The position numbers and the translations under genes are program-made. The notes beneath the pieces are model-generated. The model was not told the origin of the DNA. It did no database searches and saw only the letters and a program-made list of their open reading frames with translations. From Actinomycetes bacterium (GTDB lineage: Bacteria; Actinomycetota; Acidimicrobiia; Acidimicrobiales; RAAP-2): 17,728 nt of DNA. Positions 1 to 6,737 of the stretch are shown here, piece after piece (positions within the stretch are counted from its first letter, which is position 1; each line of letters starts with the position of its first letter). Location: NCBI GenBank assembly GCA_021791145.1, contig JAJYXE010000050.1, positions 1-17,728 of the forward strand, given 5' to 3'.

Positions 1-1
1 G

Positions 2-139
2 CCGCGTCACTGGGGCACTCTCGCAGGCCGCGACCAACGCCCACCAGGCAGCAGCGTGACCTGTGAACAGGCCCCGGAAGCCCCGTCCGTAAGGGCGGGG
101 AGGGTTCACCTTGACGCAACGCAACGCATCGCGCGCTGA
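2..139 (+). pseudogene. tnpB: C-terminal tail of a TnpB-like protein (gene enters from outside the window)
   Basis: Reading frame 2 is open from the window edge to a TGA at 137-139 (45 codons), with no start inside the window. The translated tail contains RHWGTLAGRD and then VTCEQAPEAPSVRAGRVHLD. Such low-complexity tails, with the end hairpin encoded inside the C-terminus, are typical of actinobacterial tnpB genes of IS200/IS605 elements. TnpB is an RNA-guided nuclease linked to transposition. The catalytic RuvC region would lie upstream, so I cannot tell whether the gene is intact, and the call rests mainly on the hairpin at 81-100 and the tail composition. It could instead be a non-coding element end that happens to be open. 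Confidence 0.5.
81..110 (+). ncRNA. IS200/IS605 right-end hairpin, probable 3' end of an omega-RNA scaffold
   Basis: The sequence CCCCGTCC-GTAA-GGGCGGGG (81-100) forms a perfect 8-bp stem (one G-U pair) with a 4-base loop, followed by AGGGTTCACC (101-110). A G-rich hairpin followed by a GAGGTTCA-like string is the usual end of IS605-type right ends and of TnpB guide-RNA scaffolds. If so, the element ends near 108-110 and the guide would be read from the bases just after it (about 110-130). Exact ends cannot be fixed without an alignment. Confidence 0.55.
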
Positions 140-197
140 GCGAGCCGCACGTGTCGCTCGCTGAGCGGGCTGCAACGCGTCGCGCACGCTGAGCCCG
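113..197 (+). repeat. Three imperfect 25-28 bp direct repeats
   Basis: Just outside the putative element end, a unit of roughly 'gcaacgcrtcgcgc..gctgagc' occurs three times, anchored by GCTGAG at 135-140, 160-165 and 188-193 (spacing 25 and 28). The copies are degenerate. Nothing recognisable as a gene is present between 140 and the SD at 354. Confidence 0.45.
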
Positions 198-368
198 GCG
201 CGCGCGGCGTTCGCTGGTGCACCCCCGGCGCGCGCCCCGCTGGCAGCGATGACACCCGCCCCCGGCGAACCTCCGGCATCCACTAGCTTCGACGGGCCGG
301 GACGAAGGTCCCTGGCGCACACGATGCTCCGGTCCCATCATGCACGCGGAGCAGGGAGGTGCGAGGGG

Positions 369-983
369 GTGGCGGTGCGAGGAGTTCGGGAGCGGGCGGA
401 CCGGGTGTGGAGGGCCGGATGGGTCTTCGCGCGCGACCGTGCCCCGCGCTCGCCCCTCCTGGCCGGCGGCGTGATCGCCGGCCTGCTCGGCGCGGTCACG
501 GTGCTCCGGTGGTTCTTCGACCGGGCCGGCGAGGCCGTGGCGCTCCTCTACGTGGTGCCGATCACGCTCGCCGCGCTGCGCTTCGGGCGCAAGGGCGGGG
601 CCGCGGTGGCCGGCTGCGGCGTCATTGCGTTCGTCGTGCTCGAAACTGTCCGCGCCAGAGGAGATCTCGACCTGACCGGGTGGGTGGGGCCGGTGCTCGT
701 CATGGCAATCGTGGGAGGGCTCGTCGGACACCTGAGCGAGCTTGCGGGCACGCGCGAGGCGGAGCGCAAGCTCGAGGCCCAGCGGGTCGAGGAGCTGCGC
801 GACGCGCAACGCATCGCTGAAGCTGCGAGCGACTCGATCGTCCAGCAAGTTGCCGCGGCCCGCTGGCTGCTCGAAGCAGGGCAGAGCCAGGAGGCACTCG
901 CTGCGCTGGACGACGCCGTCACCGAGGGGATCGAGCACGTGCGCCGCATGTCCAGCGCTCCGCGCGAAGCCGATCTCGAGTGA
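369..983 (+). CDS. Four-helix membrane protein with a degenerate histidine-kinase-like tail
   Basis: About 204 residues. I chose GTG at 369 because GGGAGGT (354-360) sits 8 bases upstream; an in-frame ATG at 324 and one at 249 lack such a site. Four hydrophobic segments follow a basic N-terminus (around LLAGGVIAGLLGAVTVL, AVALLYVVPITLAAL, AVAGCGVIAFVVL and GPVLVMAIVGGLVGHL), resembling the membrane sensor part of DUF4118-type kinases. A charged coiled coil (REAERKLEAQRVEEL) leads into DSIVQQVAAARWLLEAGQ. That stretch resembles the dimerisation helix of HisKA_3 kinases, but the usual His of 'LHDGVVQ' is absent and there is no ATPase domain. It is therefore unlikely to phosphorylate anything itself. 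A role as sensor, partner or decoy is inference. The nearest gene downstream is convergent. Confidence 0.7.
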   Translation: MAVRGVRERADRVWRAGWVFARDRAPRSPLLAGGVIAGLLGAVTVLRWFFDRAGEAVALLYVVPITLAALRFGRKGGAAVAGCGVIAFVVLETVRARGDLDLTGWVGPVLVMAIVGGLVGHLSELAGTREAERKLEAQRVEELRDAQRIAEAASDSIVQQVAAARWLLEAGQSQEALAALDDAVTEGIEHVRRMSSAPREADLE

Positions 984-1014
984 GAGGCCTGAGGAGCGGC
1001 CGCCTGTGCAGGTC

Positions 1015-1050
1015 GGGCACACGTCGGGCACAGGCCGGGGCACACGTCGG
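1015..1050. repeat. 13-bp direct repeat GGGCACACGTCGG, two copies 23 bp apart
   Basis: Identical copies lie at 1015-1027 and 1038-1050, with a partial copy (GGGCACA) between them. They lie between two convergent genes, so a promoter operator is less likely. The function is unknown. Confidence 0.6.
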
Positions 1051-1096
1051 CGCGCATGGATGTCAGGTGCTCGAGTGGTGCTCGGGCGCCGCTCGG

Positions 1097-1435
1097 TCAG
1101 CGGAGGCGGCGGAGCTCTCGTGACCGGCGGAGAACGCCGGCGCAGCATGCGCCGGACCCTTCCACGTGCGGGTGTTCTTGCTCCTGGGCCTGGTCGACTC
1201 CCTCGTCTTCGTGCTTCCAGCTCCGCCAGTTCCTCACGTACAGCGCGATCCACGCCAAGCTCGTCGCTGCCACGGCCCACTGGTCGATGAGCAGCGAGTA
1301 GGCGATCCAGCCGGCCTCGATGGCGATCGAGATCGTCCAACCCTTGCGTGAGCGGTCGCCGAGGATCCACGTCGCCCACAGCCCGAGCGCACCGAGGACG
1401 AACCCGAGAACGTTCGAGACGAGAAGGACGCTCAT
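1097..1435 (-). CDS. Small three-helix membrane protein, unknown function
   Basis: A 112-residue protein starting at ATG 1435; the Shine-Dalgarno site is weak (GGCGAG immediately upstream). Three hydrophobic segments fill residues 1-65 (SVLLVSNVLGFVLGALGLW, GWTISIAIEAGWIAYSLL and WAVAATSLAWIALYV), then a positively charged NWRSWKH and a hydrophilic tail. The Trp-rich, short three-helix layout is like small uncharacterised membrane proteins often found in actinobacteria and their phages. I do not recognise a family with confidence. The last 40 residues are low in pattern and the true end may be functionally unimportant. It converges with the membrane gene on its left. Confidence 0.65.
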   Translation of the reverse strand: MSVLLVSNVLGFVLGALGLWATWILGDRSRKGWTISIAIEAGWIAYSLLIDQWAVAATSLAWIALYVRNWRSWKHEDEGVDQAQEQEHPHVEGSGACCAGVLRRSRELRRLR

Positions 1436-1798
1436 CTCGCCGCGCCGCCACGAACGGTCGGCACGCCGCCGGAGGCGATTCGTCCGACCACCGCTGCCGA
1501 GCTCACTCCCATGTTGGACACGACCATCGCTCCGGTCACGAGCGGTATCGCACCGTGAGAGAGCTACCTGCTCGTGTCGGTCACCGCTCCCTGGATGCCT
1601 CTCCCAGCCATCATGCGCTCAGACCGCCTGCGGGGCCAGGGGAGAAGGTCCCATCGCTGCCGGCGAGCCCCGTGAACCCGGGGTCCGGCGCAGGGAACGG
1701 CCGCTGGAAACGGCCGCTGGAAGGCGCTGCAGAAGTACGATGACTGTGCTGATCCTCACTGGAGGTCCGCGCTTTCCGCCGCGAAAGGGCTCGGCACC
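1436..1798. other. 363-bp gap without a supported gene
   Basis: Open frames here have low-complexity Arg/Ser-rich translations typical of GC-rich shadow frames. The only visible structure is a 13-bp tandem duplication, AACGGCCGCTGGA, spanning about 1696-1722. The stretch presumably holds the promoters of the two flanking divergent genes, but I see no convincing -35/-10 pair. Confidence 0.5.
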
Positions 1799-2194
1799 AT
1801 GGCAGTCCTCAGGATCTCCAGGCCGAGACGACCTTGGTCGGTGTCACCCGCGACGGTGCTCCCCGCCGCGCTGGTGTTCCGGCTCATCAAGCCGCACTGG
1901 AACTACTCGGTGGTCCTCGACGGCCGCCTCATGGGCAAGATCGGGGTTGGGCAGGTGAAGGTCCTGGAGGTGGGTCCAGGGGCGCACCGCCTGCGCATTC
2001 GGTTCGTCCTGCTGCGCAGGTCCGAGGAGGTGCGGATGACCCTGAAGGAGGACGAGGAGCGGACCTTCATCTGCGGCACCAGTGGGATCGGGTGGCCGAC
2101 CCTGCGCGAGGCGTCTCCCGATGAGGCCGCCGAGGTTGCCGAAGCCTCCGCCGGCGAGACCCCGGAGGGTGGAGATCTCTCACCGCCGAGCTAG
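1799..2194 (+). CDS. Hypothetical protein with a short beta-rich domain
   Basis: A 131-residue protein starting at ATG 1799, with GAAAGGG (1782-1788) about ten bases upstream. Residues 30-90 alternate hydrophobic and polar residues (WNYSVVLDGRLMGKIGVGQ, KVLEVGPGAHRLRIRFVLLR, EVRMTLKEDEERTFICG). This pattern of a displayed 'ligand loop' followed by 'G.H.lri' is reminiscent of PEGA-like small beta domains, but I cannot assign a family. The tail is acidic and Ala/Glu/Pro-rich. One hydrophobic stretch near the N-terminus (TVLPAALVFRLI) is too short to call a membrane anchor. The stop overlaps that of the next gene on the other strand through a shared CTAG. Confidence 0.65.
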   Translation: MAVLRISRPRRPWSVSPATVLPAALVFRLIKPHWNYSVVLDGRLMGKIGVGQVKVLEVGPGAHRLRIRFVLLRRSEEVRMTLKEDEERTFICGTSGIGWPTLREASPDEAAEVAEASAGETPEGGDLSPPS

Positions 2195-3009
2195 CGGGGG
2201 CCGGATCCCGCAGGCCCCTCCCCGGGTGCCGGCGAGCCGGCCCGATCGTCAGGCTCGCCGGGAGTCTCCGGCGAGAGCTCGTGAGCGACAGAGAGCCGCA
2301 GTCCGGGCCCGTCGTCGGTCTCGACCGAGCCGAGATGGAGCCGGCTGGCGTCGAGGTCCCCCTGCCCGAGCCTTGCTGAGAGCTCTGCGAGCTGGTCGTA
2401 CGCGCTGGCGAAGTCCTCCGGGCGCCGCCCGGCCACGACGATCTCCGCCGACCAGCGGGCGCCGACTTGGAACCGCCCCCACTCGGCGGTCCTCGACCGT
2501 GGCAGCCCCGAGCGCGGTCGGTCGACGCGACGCGCTTGCTTGCCCTGGTATCCCGACATGAGCTGGATGACCTGCTGGCGCACTCGCGAAAGGTCGGCCC
2601 CGAGGCTCACGAGGACCTGGGCTGCGACACCATCGCCTTCGCGTACGAGGCCGAGGAGCATGTGCTCGGTGCCGATGTAGCTGTGACCGAGCTGGAGCGC
2701 CTCACGAAGGGACAGCTCGAGCACCTTCTTTGCCCGGGGCGTGAACGGCGGAGAGCCGCTCTCGGCAACCCCGCCGGCCGTGCCGACGATCTCTCTCACC
2801 TTCTCTCGCGCCGCCTCGAGCGAAATGCCGAGCGCCTCGAGGGCCTTGGCCGCGACGCCGTCCCCTTCGTGGATGAGCCCGAGCAGGATGTGCTCGGTCC
2901 CGATGAAGCCGTGGTGCAGCAGGCGCGCCTCATCCTGAGCCAACCTCAGCACTCGCCGTGCACGGTCGGTGAAGCGCTCAAACGTCCCACCAGCTTGCCA
3001 CCCCAGCAT
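2191..3009 (-). CDS. Stand-alone double Clp N-domain protein (ClpC N-terminal type)
   Basis: About 272 residues from ATG 3009; the frame stays open to 3135, but the added residues are unlike the family and neither start has a good Shine-Dalgarno site. Two Clp-N repeats are clear. The first (about residues 10-77) carries FERFTDRARRVL and GTEHILLGLIHEGDGVAAKAL; the second (about 90-155) carries FTPRAKKVLELSLREALQLG and GTEHMLLGLVREGDG and ends VIQLMSGYQGK. These match the substrate/adaptor-binding N-domain of actinobacterial ClpC. No Walker A or B and no AAA module follow. Instead there is a basic linker and a roughly 100-residue C-terminal part (WSAEIVVAGRRPEDFASAYD ...) ending in a Gly/Pro/Glu-rich tail that I do not recognise. 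It probably binds ClpC substrates or adaptors, or modulates the Clp protease; that role is inferred. Confidence 0.85.
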   Translation of the reverse strand: MLGWQAGGTFERFTDRARRVLRLAQDEARLLHHGFIGTEHILLGLIHEGDGVAAKALEALGISLEAAREKVREIVGTAGGVAESGSPPFTPRAKKVLELSLREALQLGHSYIGTEHMLLGLVREGDGVAAQVLVSLGADLSRVRQQVIQLMSGYQGKQARRVDRPRSGLPRSRTAEWGRFQVGARWSAEIVVAGRRPEDFASAYDQLAELSARLGQGDLDASRLHLGSVETDDGPGLRLSVAHELSPETPGEPDDRAGSPAPGEGPAGSGPR

Positions 3010-3154
3010 CCACTTGCCCGTTCGGCGCTGCGTGGGCTGCCGCGCCCGGCCAAGTCCGATCGGATGCGCACCGCGCTGAAGCGTCCGCGCCCCTGCGCCT
3101 CCGTGCAGCGAGCCCAGCCTGCCATCCCCGATCACCTTGGTGCTGCAGTGGCCC

Positions 3155-4996
3155 CTACGGCTTCAAGCTCCATGTCTGCGGGTAGAAGTACTCGTTCACG
3201 CCTTCTGCATATGCACCCGCGAGCTTGGTGGAGATCGCAGCGATCTCTGCCGGAGCCGACGGCATCCACAGGTCGGGAAGCTGCCTTGCCAAGTACCGGT
3301 CGAGGTGCCGCAGCGTCGACGCTGCCGCCGATGTGCTCTCCACCAAGAGCTTCCTTGCCAGCGATGTCACCTTGGAGTTGCAGTAGTTCCCATCGTTTGT
3401 CGAATCGTGGCAGACGAACAGTGTCGTCCCCGGGAAGTATGTCGGGCCGTAGCTGTACGACGGTGAAGACCAGTAGCTGAGCGTCGGAGAATGAGCGGAG
3501 CACTTCGCCATCGGCTTGTCATGGCAGTCATAGCTGTCGTCGATGACTGTTGTGGATGGCTCCTCCTTGAGCAGCAGCTTGATCCCTGCGGCGCCGAAGG
3601 ACGACTGCATCGCCTGTGCCTCTTCGGCCAACATCGGGATGCCGCTCGCGTAGGTCAACGGGATGTCCAGCGCAGTGTGGTCGGCGATCCCCTGGCCGCA
3701 GCGGTGGGCTCCCGACCCGGGCTTCACGCAGGTCGCCACTCCGTGGCTCGGCACGGACCAGCCGTGTGATCTGAGAAGGTGCTCTGCCTTCGCCGGGTCG
3801 TACGGGTACGGCGGATGCACGCCCTTGGACTTCGACGAGGGCTGCGCACGTGGAGCGTACGAGGGCCCATATGTGAGGACTCCATAGCCGCCGAGCACGG
3901 TCTTCACGTACTCTGGCTCGTTGATCAGCATCTGCATCGCTTGGCGGATGTAGAGCTGGCCAACCAGATGGCCGTACTTCGGGTTGGAGTAATTGATTGT
4001 GATGTACGTCAGGCTCGACGCATAACTGGGAACGATCTTGTAGCCGTGCGACTCGAGGGAGTGTACCTGGCCAAGATCTGTCGATGGTAGGTACCCATAG
4101 TCGATTGTCCCTGAACGCAACGCATCGAACTCCGAACTTGTGCTCGTGAACGGCAGCTCTTTGAACTCAGCCACCTTCGGCTTGTTCGGACCCGAGTAGC
4201 GTGGGTTCGGGACCACGGTCAGCTGCCCGGTGGTCTGGAACCCGGAGCCCGGCTCGATGCGCCACGGCCCGTCCACCACTTGCCACAGCGGGTTGGTGTC
4301 CCACGTCTTGAGCGAGCGCGACTGGCGGTTCAGGTAGTCGTACACGTGCTTCGCGCCGGACGGGGTCTCGTCGTAGTTGCCGACTGGCGCGCCCGCAGAC
4401 GTCTTGTCCCATGCCTGCTGCGGGATCGGAAAGAGGACAGACAGCACGTCATCAATGATGTACGTGCGATTGTACGAGACGCCCAGCTTCAGGACGAACG
4501 TCGAAGGCGTCGGATCTGAGTACGATGCGACGTGGTCCATCCACCCGCCAGGCGTGTAATAGAGATAGTTTGTCTTCTCGTTGAGCATCAGGTTCATCCA
4601 GAAGCTCAGATCCCGAGAGGTCACCGGCGCCCCTGTCGACCACACGTAGTGATTGAAGGTGATCGTGATCGTCTTGTCGCCGTCGGAGAACGCCGGCGGC
4701 TTGGCCAGGCTGAGCTGCGGGTTGAGCGCATGGCTGGGATGGGCGTTGCTCCCGTACCAATACAGCGGGAGCCAGAACAGCGGCTCTAGGTACGTGAGGT
4801 TGCTGTTGACGGCGGTCGCACCCCCGTCGAGCGGGAAGATGTAGTTGGGGGTCGACCCGGCCGCCTCTGCCCAGGTGATGACGCCGCTCTTCTGATCGAG
4901 CGGCGCGGCGCTTGCAGCTCCGAGCGCGCCCAGGCTGAGCCCGGCGCCGGAGACGACAGCGACTGCGAACCGAAGCGCCCTTGCCCAAGATCTCAT
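3155..4996 (-). CDS. Extracellular solute-binding protein, family 5 (oligopeptide/dipeptide type)
   Basis: A 613-residue protein, somewhat longer than the usual 530-560. ATG at 4996 is supported by AAGGAGG (5003-5009), six bases upstream. A Sec signal peptide is visible: basic MRSWARALRF, a hydrophobic core, and a likely cut after ASA (residue 30). There is no lipobox Cys, so the protein is apparently not a lipoprotein. Family-5 landmarks include the N-terminal YLEPLF segment, SDGDKTITITFNHYVWSTGAPVT (the 'F.lr..vkw.dG.pvta.Dv' region) and a C-terminal YDPAKAEHLLRSHGW. Several paired Cys near the C-terminal lobe suggest disulfides. It should capture peptides outside the membrane and hand them to a permease such as the pair at 6738-8614. 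Its ligand cannot be read from sequence. It is separated from those permeases by an opposite-strand hydrolase. Confidence 0.92.
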   Translation of the reverse strand: MRSWARALRFAVAVVSGAGLSLGALGAASAAPLDQKSGVITWAEAAGSTPNYIFPLDGGATAVNSNLTYLEPLFWLPLYWYGSNAHPSHALNPQLSLAKPPAFSDGDKTITITFNHYVWSTGAPVTSRDLSFWMNLMLNEKTNYLYYTPGGWMDHVASYSDPTPSTFVLKLGVSYNRTYIIDDVLSVLFPIPQQAWDKTSAGAPVGNYDETPSGAKHVYDYLNRQSRSLKTWDTNPLWQVVDGPWRIEPGSGFQTTGQLTVVPNPRYSGPNKPKVAEFKELPFTSTSSEFDALRSGTIDYGYLPSTDLGQVHSLESHGYKIVPSYASSLTYITINYSNPKYGHLVGQLYIRQAMQMLINEPEYVKTVLGGYGVLTYGPSYAPRAQPSSKSKGVHPPYPYDPAKAEHLLRSHGWSVPSHGVATCVKPGSGAHRCGQGIADHTALDIPLTYASGIPMLAEEAQAMQSSFGAAGIKLLLKEEPSTTVIDDSYDCHDKPMAKCSAHSPTLSYWSSPSYSYGPTYFPGTTLFVCHDSTNDGNYCNSKVTSLARKLLVESTSAAASTLRHLDRYLARQLPDLWMPSAPAEIAAISTKLAGAYAEGVNEYFYPQTWSLKP

Positions 4997-5002
4997 TGCG
5001 AG

Positions 5003-5009
5003 CCTCCTT
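5003..5009 (-). promoter_or_regulatory. Strong Shine-Dalgarno site of the binding-protein gene
   Basis: AAGGAGG on the minus strand, six bases before ATG 4996. It is one of the few strong ribosome sites in the window and fits a protein needed in high amounts. Confidence 0.8.
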
Positions 5010-5141
5010 CTCCCTGCATGCTTTCTACGTGGATATCCATAGCTACCGTCTTTCGCGACTCTCGTTGGCGGCTTCAGTCGTGGGGACTCTCGTGCGATCG
5101 AAGGCTCCGGTTGCGGCCCTCGTCCCTGTCCGCTGCCCGTC

Positions 5142-5147
5142 TAGTGT
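5142..5147 (+). promoter_or_regulatory. Probable -10 box of a leaderless transcript for the serine hydrolase
   Basis: TAGTGT (TANNNT) followed by 7 bases and ATG 5155. No good -35 hexamer is seen at 16-18 bp; this is not required for many actinobacterial leaderless promoters. Confidence 0.35.
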
Positions 5148-5154
5148 CTTGGCG

Positions 5155-6597
5155 ATGACCACCGATCCCGCAGGGTTCGCGATAGACCTCCCGTCCGGGC
5201 AGCTCCCGGCGAAGGGGTGGGATACGGGCCCCACCGGTCGTGCACTCCGGGATGCCGCCGAGCAGAGCCTGGGCGGGTCGTCTTTTGCCGGCGGGCTCTC
5301 GATCGCTCTCGCCGGCGAGGACGGCCTTCTGTGGGCAGCGACCCTCGGCTTCTCGGACATCGCGTCCCGCCGGGAGGTCACTGCGGCGACGCTCTTCGAG
5401 ATCGGGTCCATCTCGAAGAGCTTCACCAGCGTGCTTCTCCTTCAGGCTCGAGACGCCGGATTGCTCGATCTCGATGATCCGGTGAAAGAGCATCTTCCTT
5501 GGTTCGAAGTGAGGTCGCGATTCCGACCGATCTCTTTGAGGGATCTCCTGACGCACACCGGCGGCATCATTTCCGGGACCGATTTTTCGGGAGAGTCGAC
5601 CTTCGAAGTCTGGTCCCTGCGCGAGACCGAGGCAACGGTGGAGCCCGGTACGTGGTTCCACTACTCCAACGTCGGGTACAAGGCCCTCGGCCTCGTCCTC
5701 GAAGCCGTCCATCGCGAGCCGTACCACGCCGTGCTGCGCGAGCGGCTGATGCGTCCCCTTGGCATGGCCGAGTCGGAGCCCTCGATCTCCCACGAGACCC
5801 GCCGCCGTCTCGCAGTGGGGTACGAGCCCTTCTACGACGACCGCGTGCCACGACGCGAAGATGGGCTGGTGCCCGCGACGTGGGTGGAGACCTCCTCCGC
5901 GGACGGCAGCATCGCGGCCACGGCACGGGACATGGCGGCCTGGTTGCGTTTCTTCATCACGGGCGGCCTCGGAGAGTCCCGCATGCATCTCCTCGGCACC
6001 TCCAGCGTCGAGGAGATGCTCTCGCCGGTGATCGCCAGCGACGAGCCAGGGTTCTCCTACGGGCTGGGCGTCAACATCTCTGACGTCGACGGCCACAGGT
6101 ACGTCTCGCATGGGGGCGGGATGATCGGCTACCACGCGCACCTGGCGTGCGATCTCGACGGCGGCGCCGGCGCGATCGTGCTGGCCAACGGGGACGGGCC
6201 ATGGCGGGAGCTGGCGTTCCATGCGCTTGCAGCCCTGCGCGCCGAGCGGACCGGTGCTCCCGCGCCCGTCTTCGGCCTGCCGCCGCCCACTCGTGAGATC
6301 CCTGTGACCGAAGAGGAGCCCGAGCAGTGGGCGCTCCCCTTCGTGGGCCACTACCGCACCTACAACCCGTGGTGCTCCAACCTTCGCGTGTACTGGCACC
6401 AGTCGAGCCTCTGGGCGTCGTATGCCATGGACGACGTTGCCCAGGACGCGCCGCTCATCCGACTGCCCGATGGTTCCTATCGGCTCGGGAACGACGAGCG
6501 CTCCCCCGAGCGCCTCCGTTTCGGCCCGATCATCGACGGCAAGGCGGTCCGCGTGACACTGTCGGGATGCGCGCTCTACCGGACCTTTACGCCGTAG
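5155..6597 (+). CDS. Serine hydrolase of the beta-lactamase / DD-peptidase fold (peptidase S12 type)
   Basis: 480 residues from ATG 5155. The frame is open further upstream to 4981, but that would run across the neighbour's promoter region; a TANNNT box (TAGTGT, 5142-5147) lies seven bases before this ATG, which fits a leaderless start. All three active-site motifs are present: S85-I-S-K88 (SxxK, nucleophile and base), Y170-S-N172, and H319-G-G. LLTHTGG (131-137) is also typical of PF00144. The last roughly 110 residues after the catalytic domain (RTYNPWCSNLRVYWHQSSLW ...) look like the beta-barrel appendage of some family members. No signal peptide is visible with this start, so it should be cytoplasmic. 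Members include D-aminopeptidases, DD-peptidases, esterases and class C beta-lactamases. The peptide-transport and D-amino-acid context makes a D-specific peptidase more likely than an antibiotic-resistance enzyme (inference). Confidence 0.9.
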   Translation: MTTDPAGFAIDLPSGQLPAKGWDTGPTGRALRDAAEQSLGGSSFAGGLSIALAGEDGLLWAATLGFSDIASRREVTAATLFEIGSISKSFTSVLLLQARDAGLLDLDDPVKEHLPWFEVRSRFRPISLRDLLTHTGGIISGTDFSGESTFEVWSLRETEATVEPGTWFHYSNVGYKALGLVLEAVHREPYHAVLRERLMRPLGMAESEPSISHETRRRLAVGYEPFYDDRVPRREDGLVPATWVETSSADGSIAATARDMAAWLRFFITGGLGESRMHLLGTSSVEEMLSPVIASDEPGFSYGLGVNISDVDGHRYVSHGGGMIGYHAHLACDLDGGAGAIVLANGDGPWRELAFHALAALRAERTGAPAPVFGLPPPTREIPVTEEEPEQWALPFVGHYRTYNPWCSNLRVYWHQSSLWASYAMDDVAQDAPLIRLPDGSYRLGNDERSPERLRFGPIIDGKAVRVTLSGCALYRTFTP

Positions 6598-6737
6598 CGC
6601 TTCGTCGCCCTCCGATCCCAGGGTCCGAGTCGTGCAAGCCGGCGGCACACCTGCCGAACACGTCTCCGGGCGTCCAGGAGTCCTCGTGGGCGACGCGCAG
6701 GCAGCCGCGCTCGCGCCTGGGGTGGCCGTGGCTCTGC

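Noticed and set aside
81..100. Rho-independent terminator
   Set aside because: The stem is GC-rich but no T-run follows; the same stem occurs beside tnpA, so a transposon end fits better.
5155..6597. Antibiotic-resistance class C beta-lactamase
   Set aside because: The fold motifs are shared, but there is no signal peptide, the C-terminal appendage is unlike AmpC, and the neighbours are peptide and D-amino-acid genes.
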